A DNA stretch of 64,000 bases, taken from the NCBI RefSeq assembly GCF_002005145.1, contig NZ_CP019698.1, forward strand, positions 868,001 through 932,000. The letters are read 5' to 3'. Positions 1-8,920 of this stretch are shown here, in pieces. Position numbers and translations under genes: made by a program. The notes under the pieces are model-generated. The model did not search any database. It saw only the letters and a program-made list of their open reading frames with translations, and was not told the origin of the DNA. Each line of letters starts with the position of its first letter. Positions within the stretch are counted from its first letter, which is position 1. Source of the DNA: Desulforamulus ferrireducens. Its GTDB lineage: Bacteria > Bacillota > Desulfotomaculia > Desulfotomaculales > Desulfotomaculaceae.

Positions 1-10
1 GCTAAGCAAT

Positions 11-42
11 AGAAAAAAGATAAAGACTGCCAGAGGCAGTCT
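11..42 (-). terminator. Rho-independent terminator of the ilvA-type operon
   Basis: An 8-bp perfect stem (AGACTGCC/GGCAGTCT, loop AGA, 24-42) is followed on the minus strand by a T-rich run (12-18). It touches the stop codon of the threonine dehydratase gene, so it should end that operon. Confidence 0.8.
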
Positions 43-1252
43 AAATGCGCTGAACGCAGTAACCTTTTTTAATTAGTTCATCAATGATGGTAGTTAGGTG
101 CTCGCTATCCTGAGTTTCCAAAACCAAATCTACCCGGGCAGAGCCAAGTTCTACCTCGGAACCAATGCGATTGTGATGTACCTCCACCACATTGGCTGAT
201 AAATCGGCAATGGTTTTTAACAAACCTTGCAACTGGCCTGGTTTATCAGGAATGATGGTGGTTAGCTCGGTTTTTCTACCGGCTTTGGCCAGGCCTTTAT
301 CCACAATGCGGGAAAGCATATTAACATCAATATTACCGCCACTGATCACCGCTGCTAACTTTTTACCTGGTAATTTGACCTTGCCGTTAAGCAGAGCAGC
401 CACAGGAGCTGCGCCGGCACCTTCGGCAATTAGTTTACATCTTTCCATCAATACCAAAATAGCATTGGCTAGTTCATCTTCTTCCACGGTAACAAATTCA
501 TCAACATATTCCCTAACGATATCGTAAGTAAGTTGGCCGGGTGTTTTTACGGCAATGCCATCGGCGATGGTGCTGGCGCTGGACAGAGTAATAATTTTGC
601 CTGCCTGGGAAGATTCCCGCATGGAAGCAGCATTGGCAGGCTCTACACCAATAATCTTTATACTTGGTTTAATGGCTTTGGCAGCAATGGCTATACCTGC
701 CACAATACCACCGCCACCAATGGGTACTAAGATAGCATCCACATTGGGTAAATCTTCTAATATCTCCAGGGCGATGGTTCCCTGTCCGGCTATGACATAG
801 GGATCATCAAAGGGATGAATAAAAGTTGCCCCTGTCTCCCTTTGTATTTCCATGGCCTTGGTGTAGGCATCGTCATACACGCTACCATGTAAAACTACCT
901 CTGCACCATAACTTTTGGTGGCAGTAATTTTAGCCAGGGGCGCGCAGGTGGGCATAACAATGGTAGAACGGATGCCATAGGTGGAGGCCGCCAGGGCAAC
1001 CCCCTGGGCGTGATTGCCTGCCGAAGAGGCAATCACGCCGGCTTGTTTTTCTTCACTGGAGAGGTTGCAGATTTTATTAAAAGCGCCGCGAATCTTAAAG
1101 GAACCTGTTTTTTGGAGATTTTCTAATTTTAAATAAACATCACTGCCGGATATTTCACTAAGGGTGGTATTGGGAATCAGATCAGTATGGTGAGTAACAC
1201 CCTTCAGACATTCCCTGGCAGCGTAGATGTCGGCCAGAGTAATTTTTTGCAC
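41..1252 (-). CDS. ilvA: Threonine ammonia-lyase (threonine dehydratase) with C-terminal ACT domain
   Basis: This cytoplasmic PLP enzyme deaminates L-threonine to 2-oxobutanoate. The fold-type II PLP domain fills roughly residues 1-320; the motif SFKIRGA holds the Schiff-base lysine (K53), and a glycine-rich phosphate loop IGGGG lies near 177. An ACT-like domain (about 330-403, starting near IIPDKPGQL) matches the one-ACT forms of about 400 aa. The start is GTG at 1252, overlapping the TAG stop of the upstream symporter gene by one base, so the two are translationally coupled. Pairing with an amino-acid/dicarboxylate symporter suggests a catabolic (TdcB-like) as much as an isoleucine-biosynthetic role. 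The family is certain; the biosynthetic versus catabolic assignment is not. Confidence 0.93.
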   Translation of the reverse strand: MQKITLADIYAARECLKGVTHHTDLIPNTTLSEISGSDVYLKLENLQKTGSFKIRGAFNKICNLSSEEKQAGVIASSAGNHAQGVALAASTYGIRSTIVMPTCAPLAKITATKSYGAEVVLHGSVYDDAYTKAMEIQRETGATFIHPFDDPYVIAGQGTIALEILEDLPNVDAILVPIGGGGIVAGIAIAAKAIKPSIKIIGVEPANAASMRESSQAGKIITLSSASTIADGIAVKTPGQLTYDIVREYVDEFVTVEEDELANAILVLMERCKLIAEGAGAAPVAALLNGKVKLPGKKLAAVISGGNIDVNMLSRIVDKGLAKAGRKTELTTIIPDKPGQLQGLLKTIADLSANVVEVHHNRIGSEVELGSARVDLVLETQDSEHLTTIIDELIKKGYCVQRI

Positions 1253-2466
1253 TATACCTCACCGCCTACGGTGCTGGTACCAGCTACAGGGGCGCTGCCT
1301 TTGGCGAATTTATCAGCCAGCAGGGCAATGGCACCGTCACCGGTTACGTTGCAGGCAGTACCAAAACTATCTTGGGTTAGGTAGAGGGCAATCATCAAGC
1401 CAAGTTGAGCTTCGGTAAAGCCCAGCATGGATTGCAGCAAACCTAAGGCTGCCATAACTGCACCACCGGGCACACCGGGAGCAGCTACCATGGTAACACC
1501 TAACATTAGAATGAAGGGGAACAATAGACCAAAGCTGGTGCTTGCTCCGGACATCATCATGACTGCCATGGCACACATGGTTAAAGTAATGGTGCTGCCG
1601 GACAGGTGAATGGTGGCACAAAGTGGTATGGCAAAGTCTGCTACGCCATCGGAAATACCGTTCTTTTTAGCGGAACGCAGGGTTACCGGGATGGTGGCTG
1701 CAGAAGACTGAGTACCGATGGCAGTAAGGTATGCAGGTATCATATTCTTCAATGCGGTAAAGGGGTTTCTGCCAGTGGCGGTACCTGCAATGGTGTATTG
1801 CAGAACAATAATAACTACGTGACAAAGGATAACAATGGCAAACACAGAACCGAAGATCTTCATTATTCTAGCTACTTCGCCAGCATAGGTCATGTTGGCA
1901 AAGATACCTGCAATGTGAATGGGTAGCAAAGGAATAATAACGTTTTGAATAACCTTTTCAATAATTTCCTGGAAGTCTTTGGTTACTTGGTATAAAGATT
2001 TGTTCTTAATAGCGGCCATACCCAGACCAAAGAGGAAGGCGGTAATTAGTGCTGTCATCACACCCATGATGGGAGGCATATCAACTTGGAAGAAACCTGC
2101 TACCAGAGCCTCTTCAGGGTTAGAAGCATGTCCACCTACAGCGCTGACAATCTTGGGCAATACACCAGTACCTACTAAGAATGCAAAGGTACCGGCGATA
2201 ATGGTAGAAACATACGCCAACAAAGTGGTGATACCCAACAAGCGTCCGGCACCTTTACCTAACTCGGCGATACCTGGGGCTACGAAACCAATGATGATAA
2301 GAGGAATGACATATCCTAAGAAGCCGCCAAAGATGCCGTTAAAGGTTGCCAGTAAACGAACAAAGAAATCAAATTGTAAAAATTCCTTAGAAATGTAACC
2401 TATAATGATACCTAAAGCTAGACCAATGATTAGTCTGGTTAGTAGTCCGACTTTCTTCATTAACAA
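1252..2466 (-). CDS. Sodium/dicarboxylate or amino-acid symporter, DAACS family
   Basis: This is an inner-membrane secondary transporter of about 404 aa, the usual DAACS length, and is strongly hydrophobic throughout. The N-terminus (LLTRLIIGLALGIIIGY) is the usual first helix. The serine-rich re-entrant segment GTQSSAATIPVT and the later TLTMCAMAVMM stretch correspond to the substrate and sodium binding core of GltP/SstT relatives. It is first in an operon with threonine dehydratase, which makes serine or threonine uptake (SstT-like) attractive, but the substrate cannot be read from sequence. An ATG start at 2466 is preceded by GAGAGAGGG on the minus strand. Confidence 0.88.
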   Translation of the reverse strand: MLMKKVGLLTRLIIGLALGIIIGYISKEFLQFDFFVRLLATFNGIFGGFLGYVIPLIIIGFVAPGIAELGKGAGRLLGITTLLAYVSTIIAGTFAFLVGTGVLPKIVSAVGGHASNPEEALVAGFFQVDMPPIMGVMTALITAFLFGLGMAAIKNKSLYQVTKDFQEIIEKVIQNVIIPLLPIHIAGIFANMTYAGEVARIMKIFGSVFAIVILCHVVIIVLQYTIAGTATGRNPFTALKNMIPAYLTAIGTQSSAATIPVTLRSAKKNGISDGVADFAIPLCATIHLSGSTITLTMCAMAVMMMSGASTSFGLLFPFILMLGVTMVAAPGVPGGAVMAALGLLQSMLGFTEAQLGLMIALYLTQDSFGTACNVTGDGAIALLADKFAKGSAPVAGTSTVGGEV

Positions 2467-2873
2467 ACCCTCTCTCTCAGTTAATTTTTTCTGTCATTGG
2501 GTGAACAACGGATTTTTGACAACACCCCTCCTTATCAAGTTGTTAGTCAGCTGCTAAGACAGGCCATATTTTTAGACCTAATGTACACCCTGGATGGACA
2601 TTTTGAGGGACTTATTTAGGGGATGGCCTTCTCAGCAAACATATATTACAATCAATTGCGCATATTTTCAATATTTTTAGCATTATTTTGTTCCAGTAAA
2701 TAATTTCCATTAAATACAAGTGTCCGTAATTGGAGGACACACGGCTTTGGTGTGTCAAGTTTTATCTTATAAAGGGAATCGCTACCTTTGAACACTCACA
2801 TTTGCCAGTGGTAAGTGAACTTTAAGTTTTGTATAATTAGCATGAAAGTAGCCAACCTTAGGAGGAGATAGAA
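2467..2873. other. Divergent intergenic region with a dyad and a -10-like box
   Basis: This 407-bp spacer separates the minus-strand symporter operon from the plus-strand LUD gene. It holds a 7-bp dyad GACACAC/GTGTGTC (2736-2756) followed by a short T-rich tract, and a TATAAT at 2832-2837 upstream of the LUD gene with no convincing -35. AGGAGGAGA at 2860-2868 is the ribosome site of the next gene. No ORF or T-box was recognised. Confidence 0.45.
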
Positions 2874-3515
2874 ATGAACATTCATCAATGGCATAAAGAC
2901 ACCATTGGCCAAAAGACGGTGGCAGCTTTAAAGAAAAATGAATTTGACGCCGTTTATTTTTCGACTAAAGAGGAAGCTGTAGAACATATTTTAAGCTACA
3001 TTAACAGCGGTGCGCAGGTGGGCTTTGGCGGTTCCATGACCATCAGTCAGGATTTAGCTCTGATAGAAAAGGTAAAGGACAAGGGGGCAGTCTTACTGGT
3101 CCATGGAGACCCGCAACTAACCTCTGCAGAAAGACTAGAAGTTATGCGCAAGCAACAGGTCTGTGACGTTTTTGTTACCAGTACCAACGCAGTAACCTTA
3201 GATGGTTGCCTGGTCAATATGGACGGGGTTGGTAACAGAGTTGCCGCTTTGACCTTTGGTCCCCGGAAGGTTATTGTGGTGGTGGGTACTAACAAGATCT
3301 GCCAAGATGTGGATGCTGCAGTGAAACGCCTGCAAACAGTTGCAGCACCGAAAAATAGCAAAAGACTTAATACCAATACCCCCTGTGCGGTAACGGGAAT
3401 CTGTGCAGATTGCCAAAGTTCCGGCAGGATCTGCAAGGTTCTTTCGGTAATGAAAAGAAAACCATCCTTAACGGACATTACTGTGGTAGTGGTCGGCGAG
3501 GATATGGGATACTAA
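2874..3515 (+). CDS. LUD-domain protein (LutC/YkgG-like)
   Basis: A 213-aa soluble protein of the lactate-utilisation (LUD, formerly DUF162) family. It has the typical N-terminus (HQWHKDTIGQKTVAALKKN), the GFGGSMT loop near residue 50, and the C-terminal TNTPCAVTGICADC segment with clustered cysteines seen in stand-alone clostridial LUD proteins. Those are usually annotated as hypothetical or lactate-utilisation proteins. No lutA or lutB neighbour is present, so a role in lactate oxidation is not supported by context. An ideal AGGAGGAGA site precedes the ATG. It is monocistronic and closed by the terminator at 3522. Confidence 0.85.
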   Translation: MNIHQWHKDTIGQKTVAALKKNEFDAVYFSTKEEAVEHILSYINSGAQVGFGGSMTISQDLALIEKVKDKGAVLLVHGDPQLTSAERLEVMRKQQVCDVFVTSTNAVTLDGCLVNMDGVGNRVAALTFGPRKVIVVVGTNKICQDVDAAVKRLQTVAAPKNSKRLNTNTPCAVTGICADCQSSGRICKVLSVMKRKPSLTDITVVVVGEDMGY

Positions 3516-3521
3516 AAGAAA

Positions 3522-3559
3522 AAGTCTGAAAGGCGGCCCTTTGGCCGCCTTTCAGACTT
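3522..3559. terminator. Bidirectional terminator
   Basis: A perfect 17-bp stem (AAGTCTGAAAGGCGGCC paired with its complement, loop CTTT) lies between converging genes. T-rich sequence follows the stem best on the minus strand, and a short TTTG follows on the plus strand, so it can serve both genes. Confidence 0.85.
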
Positions 3560-3563
3560 TGTA

Positions 3564-3959
3564 CTAACCTAAATCAAAGAAGGCATCTACATCAAATTTG
3601 ATGTTTTTATCCTGCGTTTCTGTTGCCAAGGGGGTTGCCAAAGGAGTGTGATTCTCGGGCAGAGCAGGCCTCTTTTGCGCTGCCACTGGCTGAGAGGTGG
3701 GCAGGGGAGCCTTATGCAAGGCAGCCTTAATCTCATTGACCGCTTGCAGCACATCTTCCAGCAGGTCAATTTTGCTGGACAAAATGGCCACCCGGGCATT
3801 TAACTCCGCCAAGTCAACTTCACTCTTTTGCTCGTTCTCAAAACAATGATCTAATATTTCCCGCACCCGCTGGGATCTACTTTTTTCATCAAGCTTAAAA
3901 ACCGGATGGTCTGCCGCCAGATTAATGACGAGCTGTTTGGTTTTGGCAATCTCTGTCAT
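3564..3959 (-). CDS. Small coiled-coil protein paired with the ParM-like gene
   Basis: A 131-aa protein with no recognised family. Residues about 1-40 are basic/amphipathic (SRSQRVREILDHCFE), residues about 45-85 are heptad-rich (AELNARVAILSSKIDLLEDVLQAVNEI) and likely coiled coil, and the rest is a Pro/Ala-rich linker ending in an acidic tail. It starts 15 bases after the actin-like gene, on the same strand and in the same operon. By analogy with actin-type partition systems (ParM with ParR/StbB), the small downstream gene would be the DNA-binding or adaptor partner. That role is inference from position and size only. Confidence 0.6.
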   Translation of the reverse strand: MTEIAKTKQLVINLAADHPVFKLDEKSRSQRVREILDHCFENEQKSEVDLAELNARVAILSSKIDLLEDVLQAVNEIKAALHKAPLPTSQPVAAQKRPALPENHTPLATPLATETQDKNIKFDVDAFFDLG

Positions 3960-3974
3960 TGCTATGCTCCCATT

Positions 3975-4937
3975 TTAAACAATGGATAAAAAGCCCTGGG
4001 CATTGGCCCACTGGGGCTCCGGGATATGAATAGCATTGGGGAAGAAGTCCGCCAGCATAGGTAAAGCCAGAGCGCCACCGCCAGCCAGGTAGATGCGGCT
4101 AAGGAAGCTAAATCTTTCTCCCAGGGCTGCCTGTACTTGATCAAAGATAGAACGGGAAACATTTTCTTTAATGGTTCGAATCAGTTGTCGGAAATCATAT
4201 TCTTTACCGTTAAAAGTTACCATACCGCTGCCACGGACAATTTCTATCACCCTGACCGGGGAAATGGGAGAACCAGTTAGGGCTTGGAACTCCACGGCAA
4301 AAGCATCATAAACAGTACTAACTGCTGTTTCTATGGAACCACAAAGACTGGCAATGGGACGAACCACATCATTAACAATTTCAGCTGTAACATAATCTGT
4401 GGTTTTCTGTCCAACATCTACCAAAAGCACAGTGCCGGAATTAGCTAACAAAGGGGCCTTTAAGAGTGCTCCCGCTCCCTGGGGGTAGATTACCACCCTT
4501 CCAAAACTGATTTGTTTGGGCTCCCCGTTACCGGTGGCTACCTCTGCTGTTAGTTGCTCCAGATGTTTCTGTAACTCTTCCTTCTGGGCTTTATAATAAG
4601 CTATGGGCAACCCGGCCACCAAAGTGGCTCCTGGCTCCGCCCCCAATAATTTAGACACAGTTAAGACTAAAATATCGTGGTTAGGGTGCCGGTGTTTTTC
4701 CCGATCAGTGGTAAAGGTGGCACCTTGTCCTTCTTTGATAGCCAGTTCCCCCACAAAATACTTCCTGGGTGGATTTTCCGATTGTTGAATGGTTACCAAA
4801 TAACCTGTTTTTTGGGCAAATTCGGAGAGAGATAATTCCCTGGCCGGTGCAACCACCGAGGGTAGGACAATCCGCCCATCCTTAGATACTGCTTTAACAT
4901 GGGAATACCCCACATCGATGGCAATCACATTACTCAA
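3975..4937 (-). CDS. ParM/StbA-like actin-family ATPase
   Basis: A 320-aa actin-fold ATPase. Visible landmarks are the phosphate-1 motif AIDVGYSHVKAV (about 5-16), phosphate-2 LLVDVGQKTTDYV (about 170-182) and the adenosine motif LAGGGALALPML (about 287-298). The length fits plasmid ParM/Alp-type proteins. These polymerise to segregate DNA; here the gene is beside chromosomal metabolic genes and the cas operon, so it may be a captured partition gene or a chromosomal cytoskeletal protein. It is first in a two-gene operon with the small coiled-coil protein. Confidence 0.8.
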   Translation of the reverse strand: MSNVIAIDVGYSHVKAVSKDGRIVLPSVVAPARELSLSEFAQKTGYLVTIQQSENPPRKYFVGELAIKEGQGATFTTDREKHRHPNHDILVLTVSKLLGAEPGATLVAGLPIAYYKAQKEELQKHLEQLTAEVATGNGEPKQISFGRVVIYPQGAGALLKAPLLANSGTVLLVDVGQKTTDYVTAEIVNDVVRPIASLCGSIETAVSTVYDAFAVEFQALTGSPISPVRVIEIVRGSGMVTFNGKEYDFRQLIRTIKENVSRSIFDQVQAALGERFSFLSRIYLAGGGALALPMLADFFPNAIHIPEPQWANAQGFLSIV

Positions 4938-5290
4938 AAGATAGCCCCCTTTACATATTTAAACAATTTAATGTAATTTACGTCAAAAAGTCCCTTGCTT
5001 TATTCTATAGTAATTCCAAGTTATCCTTTAAATTTACATAATTTTTTAATACCACTGAGTCCTATTATTTAGGAGAAACAATTATAGGGGATACCTTGAG
5101 TAAAGTCCACTTTCCTCGGGCATTCTTAGTATTTTACTTTCTAATGTATTTAACCTTTGCCTTGTTGACACTAACGACAATTTTCTCAATAATCTGCAAA
5201 TTCGACTTGTTATTGGTAAATTTATGTGATATACATTTAGTAATTTAAGATTTAAGTTCTATATAATCCTAAATCCAAGTTGGTGTTTAA
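4938..5290. promoter_or_regulatory. Spacer upstream of cas operon with possible promoter
   Basis: 353 AT-rich bases between divergent transcription units. A TATAAT at 5262-5267 lies 23 bases before the cas6 ATG; no good -35 is seen at 16-18 bases from it. No hairpin or repeat copy was noticed. cas6 lacks a strong Shine-Dalgarno sequence (only TTGGTG), unlike the rest of the operon. Confidence 0.4.
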
Positions 5291-6034
5291 ATGCATTTAT
5301 ATATTAAATTTACTTCCCAGGAAGACATAGAAGTACCGGTAAGATACAACCACCTGTTGCAAGCGGCACTTTATGAAACCATTGATCCACCTTTAGCAGC
5401 ATTTTTACACGACAAAGGTTATCAAAGCCATGGGCGTAGCTTTAAGTTGTTTACCTTTTCCAGGCTAAACGGTAAGTTTAAAATGATCAAAGAAAAAAAT
5501 ATGCTGAGATTTTGTGGTGACATCTGCTTGACCGTTACTTCTCCGGTGGCTGATTTTTGCCACTCTATTGCCAATAGACTTTTTAAACTGGGACAAATAC
5601 GACTTGGCAGGCAATCACTGGATGTAAAAGCCCTTACTACCAGACAATACACGGTGCAAAGTGAACGTGTTATCCTGAGAACCCTGTCACCGGTTGTAAC
5701 CTACAGCACCTTTTTACGTCCGGAAGGTCGCAAATATACCTGCTACTTTCAGCCAGGTGAACCGGATTATAACCAATTAATTGAAAATAATTTGCGTAAG
5801 AAATATCTGGCGTTTTATCAGGTGGAAGCTCCGCCCGGGGCGGTGACCGTAACAGCCCTAAGCCCTATGAAGCTGAATATTGTGAATTACAAAGACACCG
5901 TTATTAAAGGCTATTCTGGCAAATTAGCCATAACAGGACCCAACGAACTGCTGCAAATGGCAGTGGATGCAGGTATAGGAAGTAAGAACAGCCAGGGTTT
6001 TGGTTGTGTGGAGGTGGTAGAGAAACAGATTTAA
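5291..6034 (+). CDS. cas6: CRISPR pre-crRNA endoribonuclease Cas6
   Basis: A 247-aa RAMP protein that cuts pre-crRNA within each repeat and usually stays on the crRNA 3' handle. The C-terminal glycine-rich loop GIGSKNSQGFGCVEV (about 230-244) is the diagnostic Cas6 motif. The N-terminal ferredoxin-like half contains the LLQAALY helix and nearby histidines (for example AAFLHDKG) that could be catalytic. It is first in the cas operon, 37 bases before cas8b. The repeat it should process begins GTTACTAGAC and ends GGGATTGAAAC; both arrays in the window share it. Confidence 0.93.
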   Translation: MHLYIKFTSQEDIEVPVRYNHLLQAALYETIDPPLAAFLHDKGYQSHGRSFKLFTFSRLNGKFKMIKEKNMLRFCGDICLTVTSPVADFCHSIANRLFKLGQIRLGRQSLDVKALTTRQYTVQSERVILRTLSPVVTYSTFLRPEGRKYTCYFQPGEPDYNQLIENNLRKKYLAFYQVEAPPGAVTVTALSPMKLNIVNYKDTVIKGYSGKLAITGPNELLQMAVDAGIGSKNSQGFGCVEVVEKQI

Positions 6035-6071
6035 ATGTATAAAAATGGCATTGAGCGGGAGGTGATCAGAG

Positions 6072-7583
6072 ATGGGATATATCCAGGCGATTCGTGATCT
6101 GGGGAAAATATCTCGGAGGCAGGATGGAACTGAAAAAGACGGTATTGATAGCTTTTTACAACTGCCACTGCCTTTGGTAACCGATGCTGCTAAAAGCGGC
6201 CGTGAAATACGCATTTGGCTGGATGTAACGGACAAAGCCGCCACTGAATTAAACATTTTAGGTGTTTCCAGGGTTGACCTGGTGGAATTTCCCTTAGTGG
6301 ATAAAGAGAAGTACCTATACAGAGATCCAGTGGGTTCAAATACTACCTGGAAGTACTCACCAATCTATAAGCTAGGTAAAGGTGTAACTGACGGAAGCAA
6401 GGAACTGTTGGGCAAAGGCTGTGAAACAGAACGACAGGTATTGTTAAACTGGTTGAGGGGCGAGGTATCTAATTTACCCACTAAATTAAGTAAAGAAACC
6501 AAAGATAATCGTTACTTTAAATTAAGAAGCAGCCTTTTGGATGCCTTTGAGGAGGAAAAGACCTTTGGGCCGGGAGCGGTCAATATTATCATGCAGCATC
6601 TCATTGACAAGGTTGAGCAAATCAGCACCCTTTGGGCAGACAAAAAACGCTCCTATATATTAATATTTGGCATTAATGATGGGGGTCAATTCCTCTATCC
6701 TGGCGAAGTACCTGCTTTTCGTAATTATTTTGAGAAAAAATTGGCCCACCACCTAAAAGCAGGGTCAGGGGAGAAACAAAAGGGTTTCTGTGCCATCTGC
6801 GGTAACCAGGCCACAGATATGGTGACCATAGATAAGTTATTCACCTTTGCCACCTTTGATAAACCGGGGTTTCTTCCGGGAACCAGGGATAACAGAGGTG
6901 TTAAAGAGAAGGTGTACCCTGTGTGCCGGAATTGTTTCTCTCTAGTTTCTGATGGCAAAGAAAAAATAAATGAGAGTTTTCGTGACACCCAAACAGTGGC
7001 AGGCTTGTTCATTGATATTATTCCCGAGGTTATTTTTGATTTGGACAAGCTACCTAAAATTGCCAGCAAAGCGAAGGATTTTTTAAGCAAGGGCATTAAA
7101 ACAGAGGAAAAAATATATAACCGGCTGGCGGAACAGGGAGATGGATTGGTTTATCATTTCTTATTCTGGGAAAAAAATCAACGCCAAGAGAGGGTGCATT
7201 TGCTGGTTGAGGATGTGCCCCCCTCCCGATTAGGAAAACTTCTTCGTACATGGCAAGATGTTTCAAAAACTCACCTGACCAAAAAGGAGGATGAAAAAGA
7301 GACTACTTCCCTGGATGCACTATTAAAACTTTTGTATCGAACCTTGCTGCATCTGGCGGGAAAGAATGATGCTGATAAAAAGATTATGCGGGGGAAGTGG
7401 TTGCAAATCACAGGTGAGTTACTGGGGGGACAAAAGGTAGAGGCCTATTGGTTAAAAAGCTTAATGGTTTCACGCTTTCCTGGTTTGTTTGCGGATAAAG
7501 AATGGGTAGGAAAGTTTGCTCCCTCCGAGCTAAAAAATATGCTTGCCCTGATTGATTTTTTAACCATAGCCAATGAGAGGTGA
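6072..7583 (+). CDS. cas8b: Type I-B Cascade large subunit Cas8b (TM1802/Csh1-like)
   Basis: A 503-aa large subunit expected to recognise the PAM and anchor Cascade. The zinc-finger pair FCAICGN (about 238) and YPVCRNC (about 282) is the hallmark of TM1802/Csh1-type Cas8b. It is preceded by GGGAGGTGATCAG and ends with TGA at 7581-7583. It is short for the family, because the helical C-terminal part appears to be encoded separately by the next ORF. It sits between cas6 and cas7, as expected for I-B. Confidence 0.88.
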   Translation: MGYIQAIRDLGKISRRQDGTEKDGIDSFLQLPLPLVTDAAKSGREIRIWLDVTDKAATELNILGVSRVDLVEFPLVDKEKYLYRDPVGSNTTWKYSPIYKLGKGVTDGSKELLGKGCETERQVLLNWLRGEVSNLPTKLSKETKDNRYFKLRSSLLDAFEEEKTFGPGAVNIIMQHLIDKVEQISTLWADKKRSYILIFGINDGGQFLYPGEVPAFRNYFEKKLAHHLKAGSGEKQKGFCAICGNQATDMVTIDKLFTFATFDKPGFLPGTRDNRGVKEKVYPVCRNCFSLVSDGKEKINESFRDTQTVAGLFIDIIPEVIFDLDKLPKIASKAKDFLSKGIKTEEKIYNRLAEQGDGLVYHFLFWEKNQRQERVHLLVEDVPPSRLGKLLRTWQDVSKTHLTKKEDEKETTSLDALLKLLYRTLLHLAGKNDADKKIMRGKWLQITGELLGGQKVEAYWLKSLMVSRFPGLFADKEWVGKFAPSELKNMLALIDFLTIANER

Positions 7584-7587
7584 ACAT

Positions 7588-7995
7588 ATGAAACTGGAGT
7601 TTTTAAATAATTTTGCCGATCCCTATATGCAAACTGCCGCTGGGCGTGGGGTCTTCCTAGCCGGGGTAGTGTTGGGTATGGTGGCCCAGGGTCAGTCCAA
7701 AGACGGTAATTTAGAAGGTACACCACTTTTCAAACAAATGACCTTTGGCCGCATGAAGGGGCGGGACCTTAAGCGCCATCTGGCCAGAGTACCAGAATTG
7801 GTTAAAGCCTACGATATCAAGTATAAGGATATCATCAGAAAATTAGCCGCCTATGCGGGAGAGTTGATACTACAGGAAAAAAGCTTTGAACTGGGAGTAG
7901 ACGGTAATTTTGCCTTTGCTACGGGATTTATCAATGCAAGAGAATATTTTTGGGCCATTTTCAGTAAACAACAGACGGACCAAATTACTAACTGA
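7588..7995 (+). CDS. Separate small Cas8b C-terminal (Cas11-like) subunit
   Basis: A 135-aa, mostly helical, basic protein whose core (GRGVFLAGVVLGMVAQG, then FKQMTFGRMKGRDLKRHL) looks like the C-terminal small-subunit region of Csh1/TM1802-type Cas8b. ATG 7588 is chosen over the in-frame ATG at 7573 because GAGAGGTG lies at proper distance from it, leaving a 4-base gap after cas8b. In many type I-B systems the small subunit Cas11b is made by internal initiation inside cas8b; here it has its own ORF. The family link is from recognisable motifs, and the Cascade role is inferred. Confidence 0.7.
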   Translation: MKLEFLNNFADPYMQTAAGRGVFLAGVVLGMVAQGQSKDGNLEGTPLFKQMTFGRMKGRDLKRHLARVPELVKAYDIKYKDIIRKLAAYAGELILQEKSFELGVDGNFAFATGFINAREYFWAIFSKQQTDQITN

Positions 7996-8013
7996 TTAAA
8001 GGAGGAAAAGATA

Positions 8014-8916
8014 ATGACCTTCCAACAAAGGCGGGAATATCTGTTTATTTACAGTGTTAAGGATGCCAATCCCAACGGGGACCCTCTTAACGCAAATCAT
8101 CCCCGGTATGACGAGGAAACGGGACAAGTACTGGTATCCGATGTAAGAATTAAACGCACCGTGCGGGATCAGTGGGTTCGGGAAGGAAAAAATGTATTTG
8201 TAGATGGCGAAGCTAAAACTTCCACAAAGAGAATTGAAGAGCTTCAAAACATTTTGAAAGTAAAGGACGGCAAAGCAATCTGCGGCGGTTGTATTGATAC
8301 CAGATTATTTGGTGTTACTTATCCTGTGGATAAACAATCCTTTTCCTGGACTGGTCCTGTGCAGTTTAAATGGGGGCGCTCGTTGCACCGTGTCAAGCCG
8401 GAACTAATTCAGGGAACAGCGGCTTTTGCAACCAAAGAAGGAAGTGAGCAGCGTTCCTTCCGCAATGAATATCTGGTGCCCTTTGCACTTATCGCTGTTT
8501 ATGGCATTGCCAATCAGAATGCAGCCAGCATCACAGGAGCCACAGAATTGGACCTACAAGACTTAAAGTCCGCCCTTTGGGATGGCACCGTTAACCTGAT
8601 TACCCGTAGCAAAGTGGGCCATATGCCCTGCCTGCTGATAGAGATTGTATATCAAGCCGGTTTCCAGGGTGCCATTGGAGCCCTGGACGAAAAGATTCGC
8701 TTGGTGAAAGCCGGCAGCCAGGAAGACTTTAGCCGGGAAGAAGAATTCGCTATTCGCAGCCTTCGGGATTGCCTACTGGATGTATCTCCCTTGGCCAGAC
8801 GACTCCAAGCCCTGCAGGAACATATTGCCGTGGTCAATATCCGTAAGGATGCTGAGTTGTCTATCACCGGAGAATTACAGCAGGTACTGGGTGATAAAAT
8901 TAACATAGAGGGGTGA
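8014..8916 (+). CDS. cas7: Type I-B Cascade backbone subunit Cas7 (Csh2)
   Basis: A 300-aa RAMP that polymerises along the crRNA spacer. The N-terminus YLFIYSVKDANPNGDPLNANHP and the segment VSDVRIKRTVRDQW are classic Csh2/Cas7b signatures, and SFRNEYLVPFALIAVYG follows near 150. Length fits the family. A strong AAAGGAGG ribosome site lies 7-8 bases upstream, consistent with the high stoichiometry of this subunit. It is four bases from cas5. Confidence 0.94.
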   Translation: MTFQQRREYLFIYSVKDANPNGDPLNANHPRYDEETGQVLVSDVRIKRTVRDQWVREGKNVFVDGEAKTSTKRIEELQNILKVKDGKAICGGCIDTRLFGVTYPVDKQSFSWTGPVQFKWGRSLHRVKPELIQGTAAFATKEGSEQRSFRNEYLVPFALIAVYGIANQNAASITGATELDLQDLKSALWDGTVNLITRSKVGHMPCLLIEIVYQAGFQGAIGALDEKIRLVKAGSQEDFSREEEFAIRSLRDCLLDVSPLARRLQALQEHIAVVNIRKDAELSITGELQQVLGDKINIEG

Positions 8917-8920
8917 GTTT

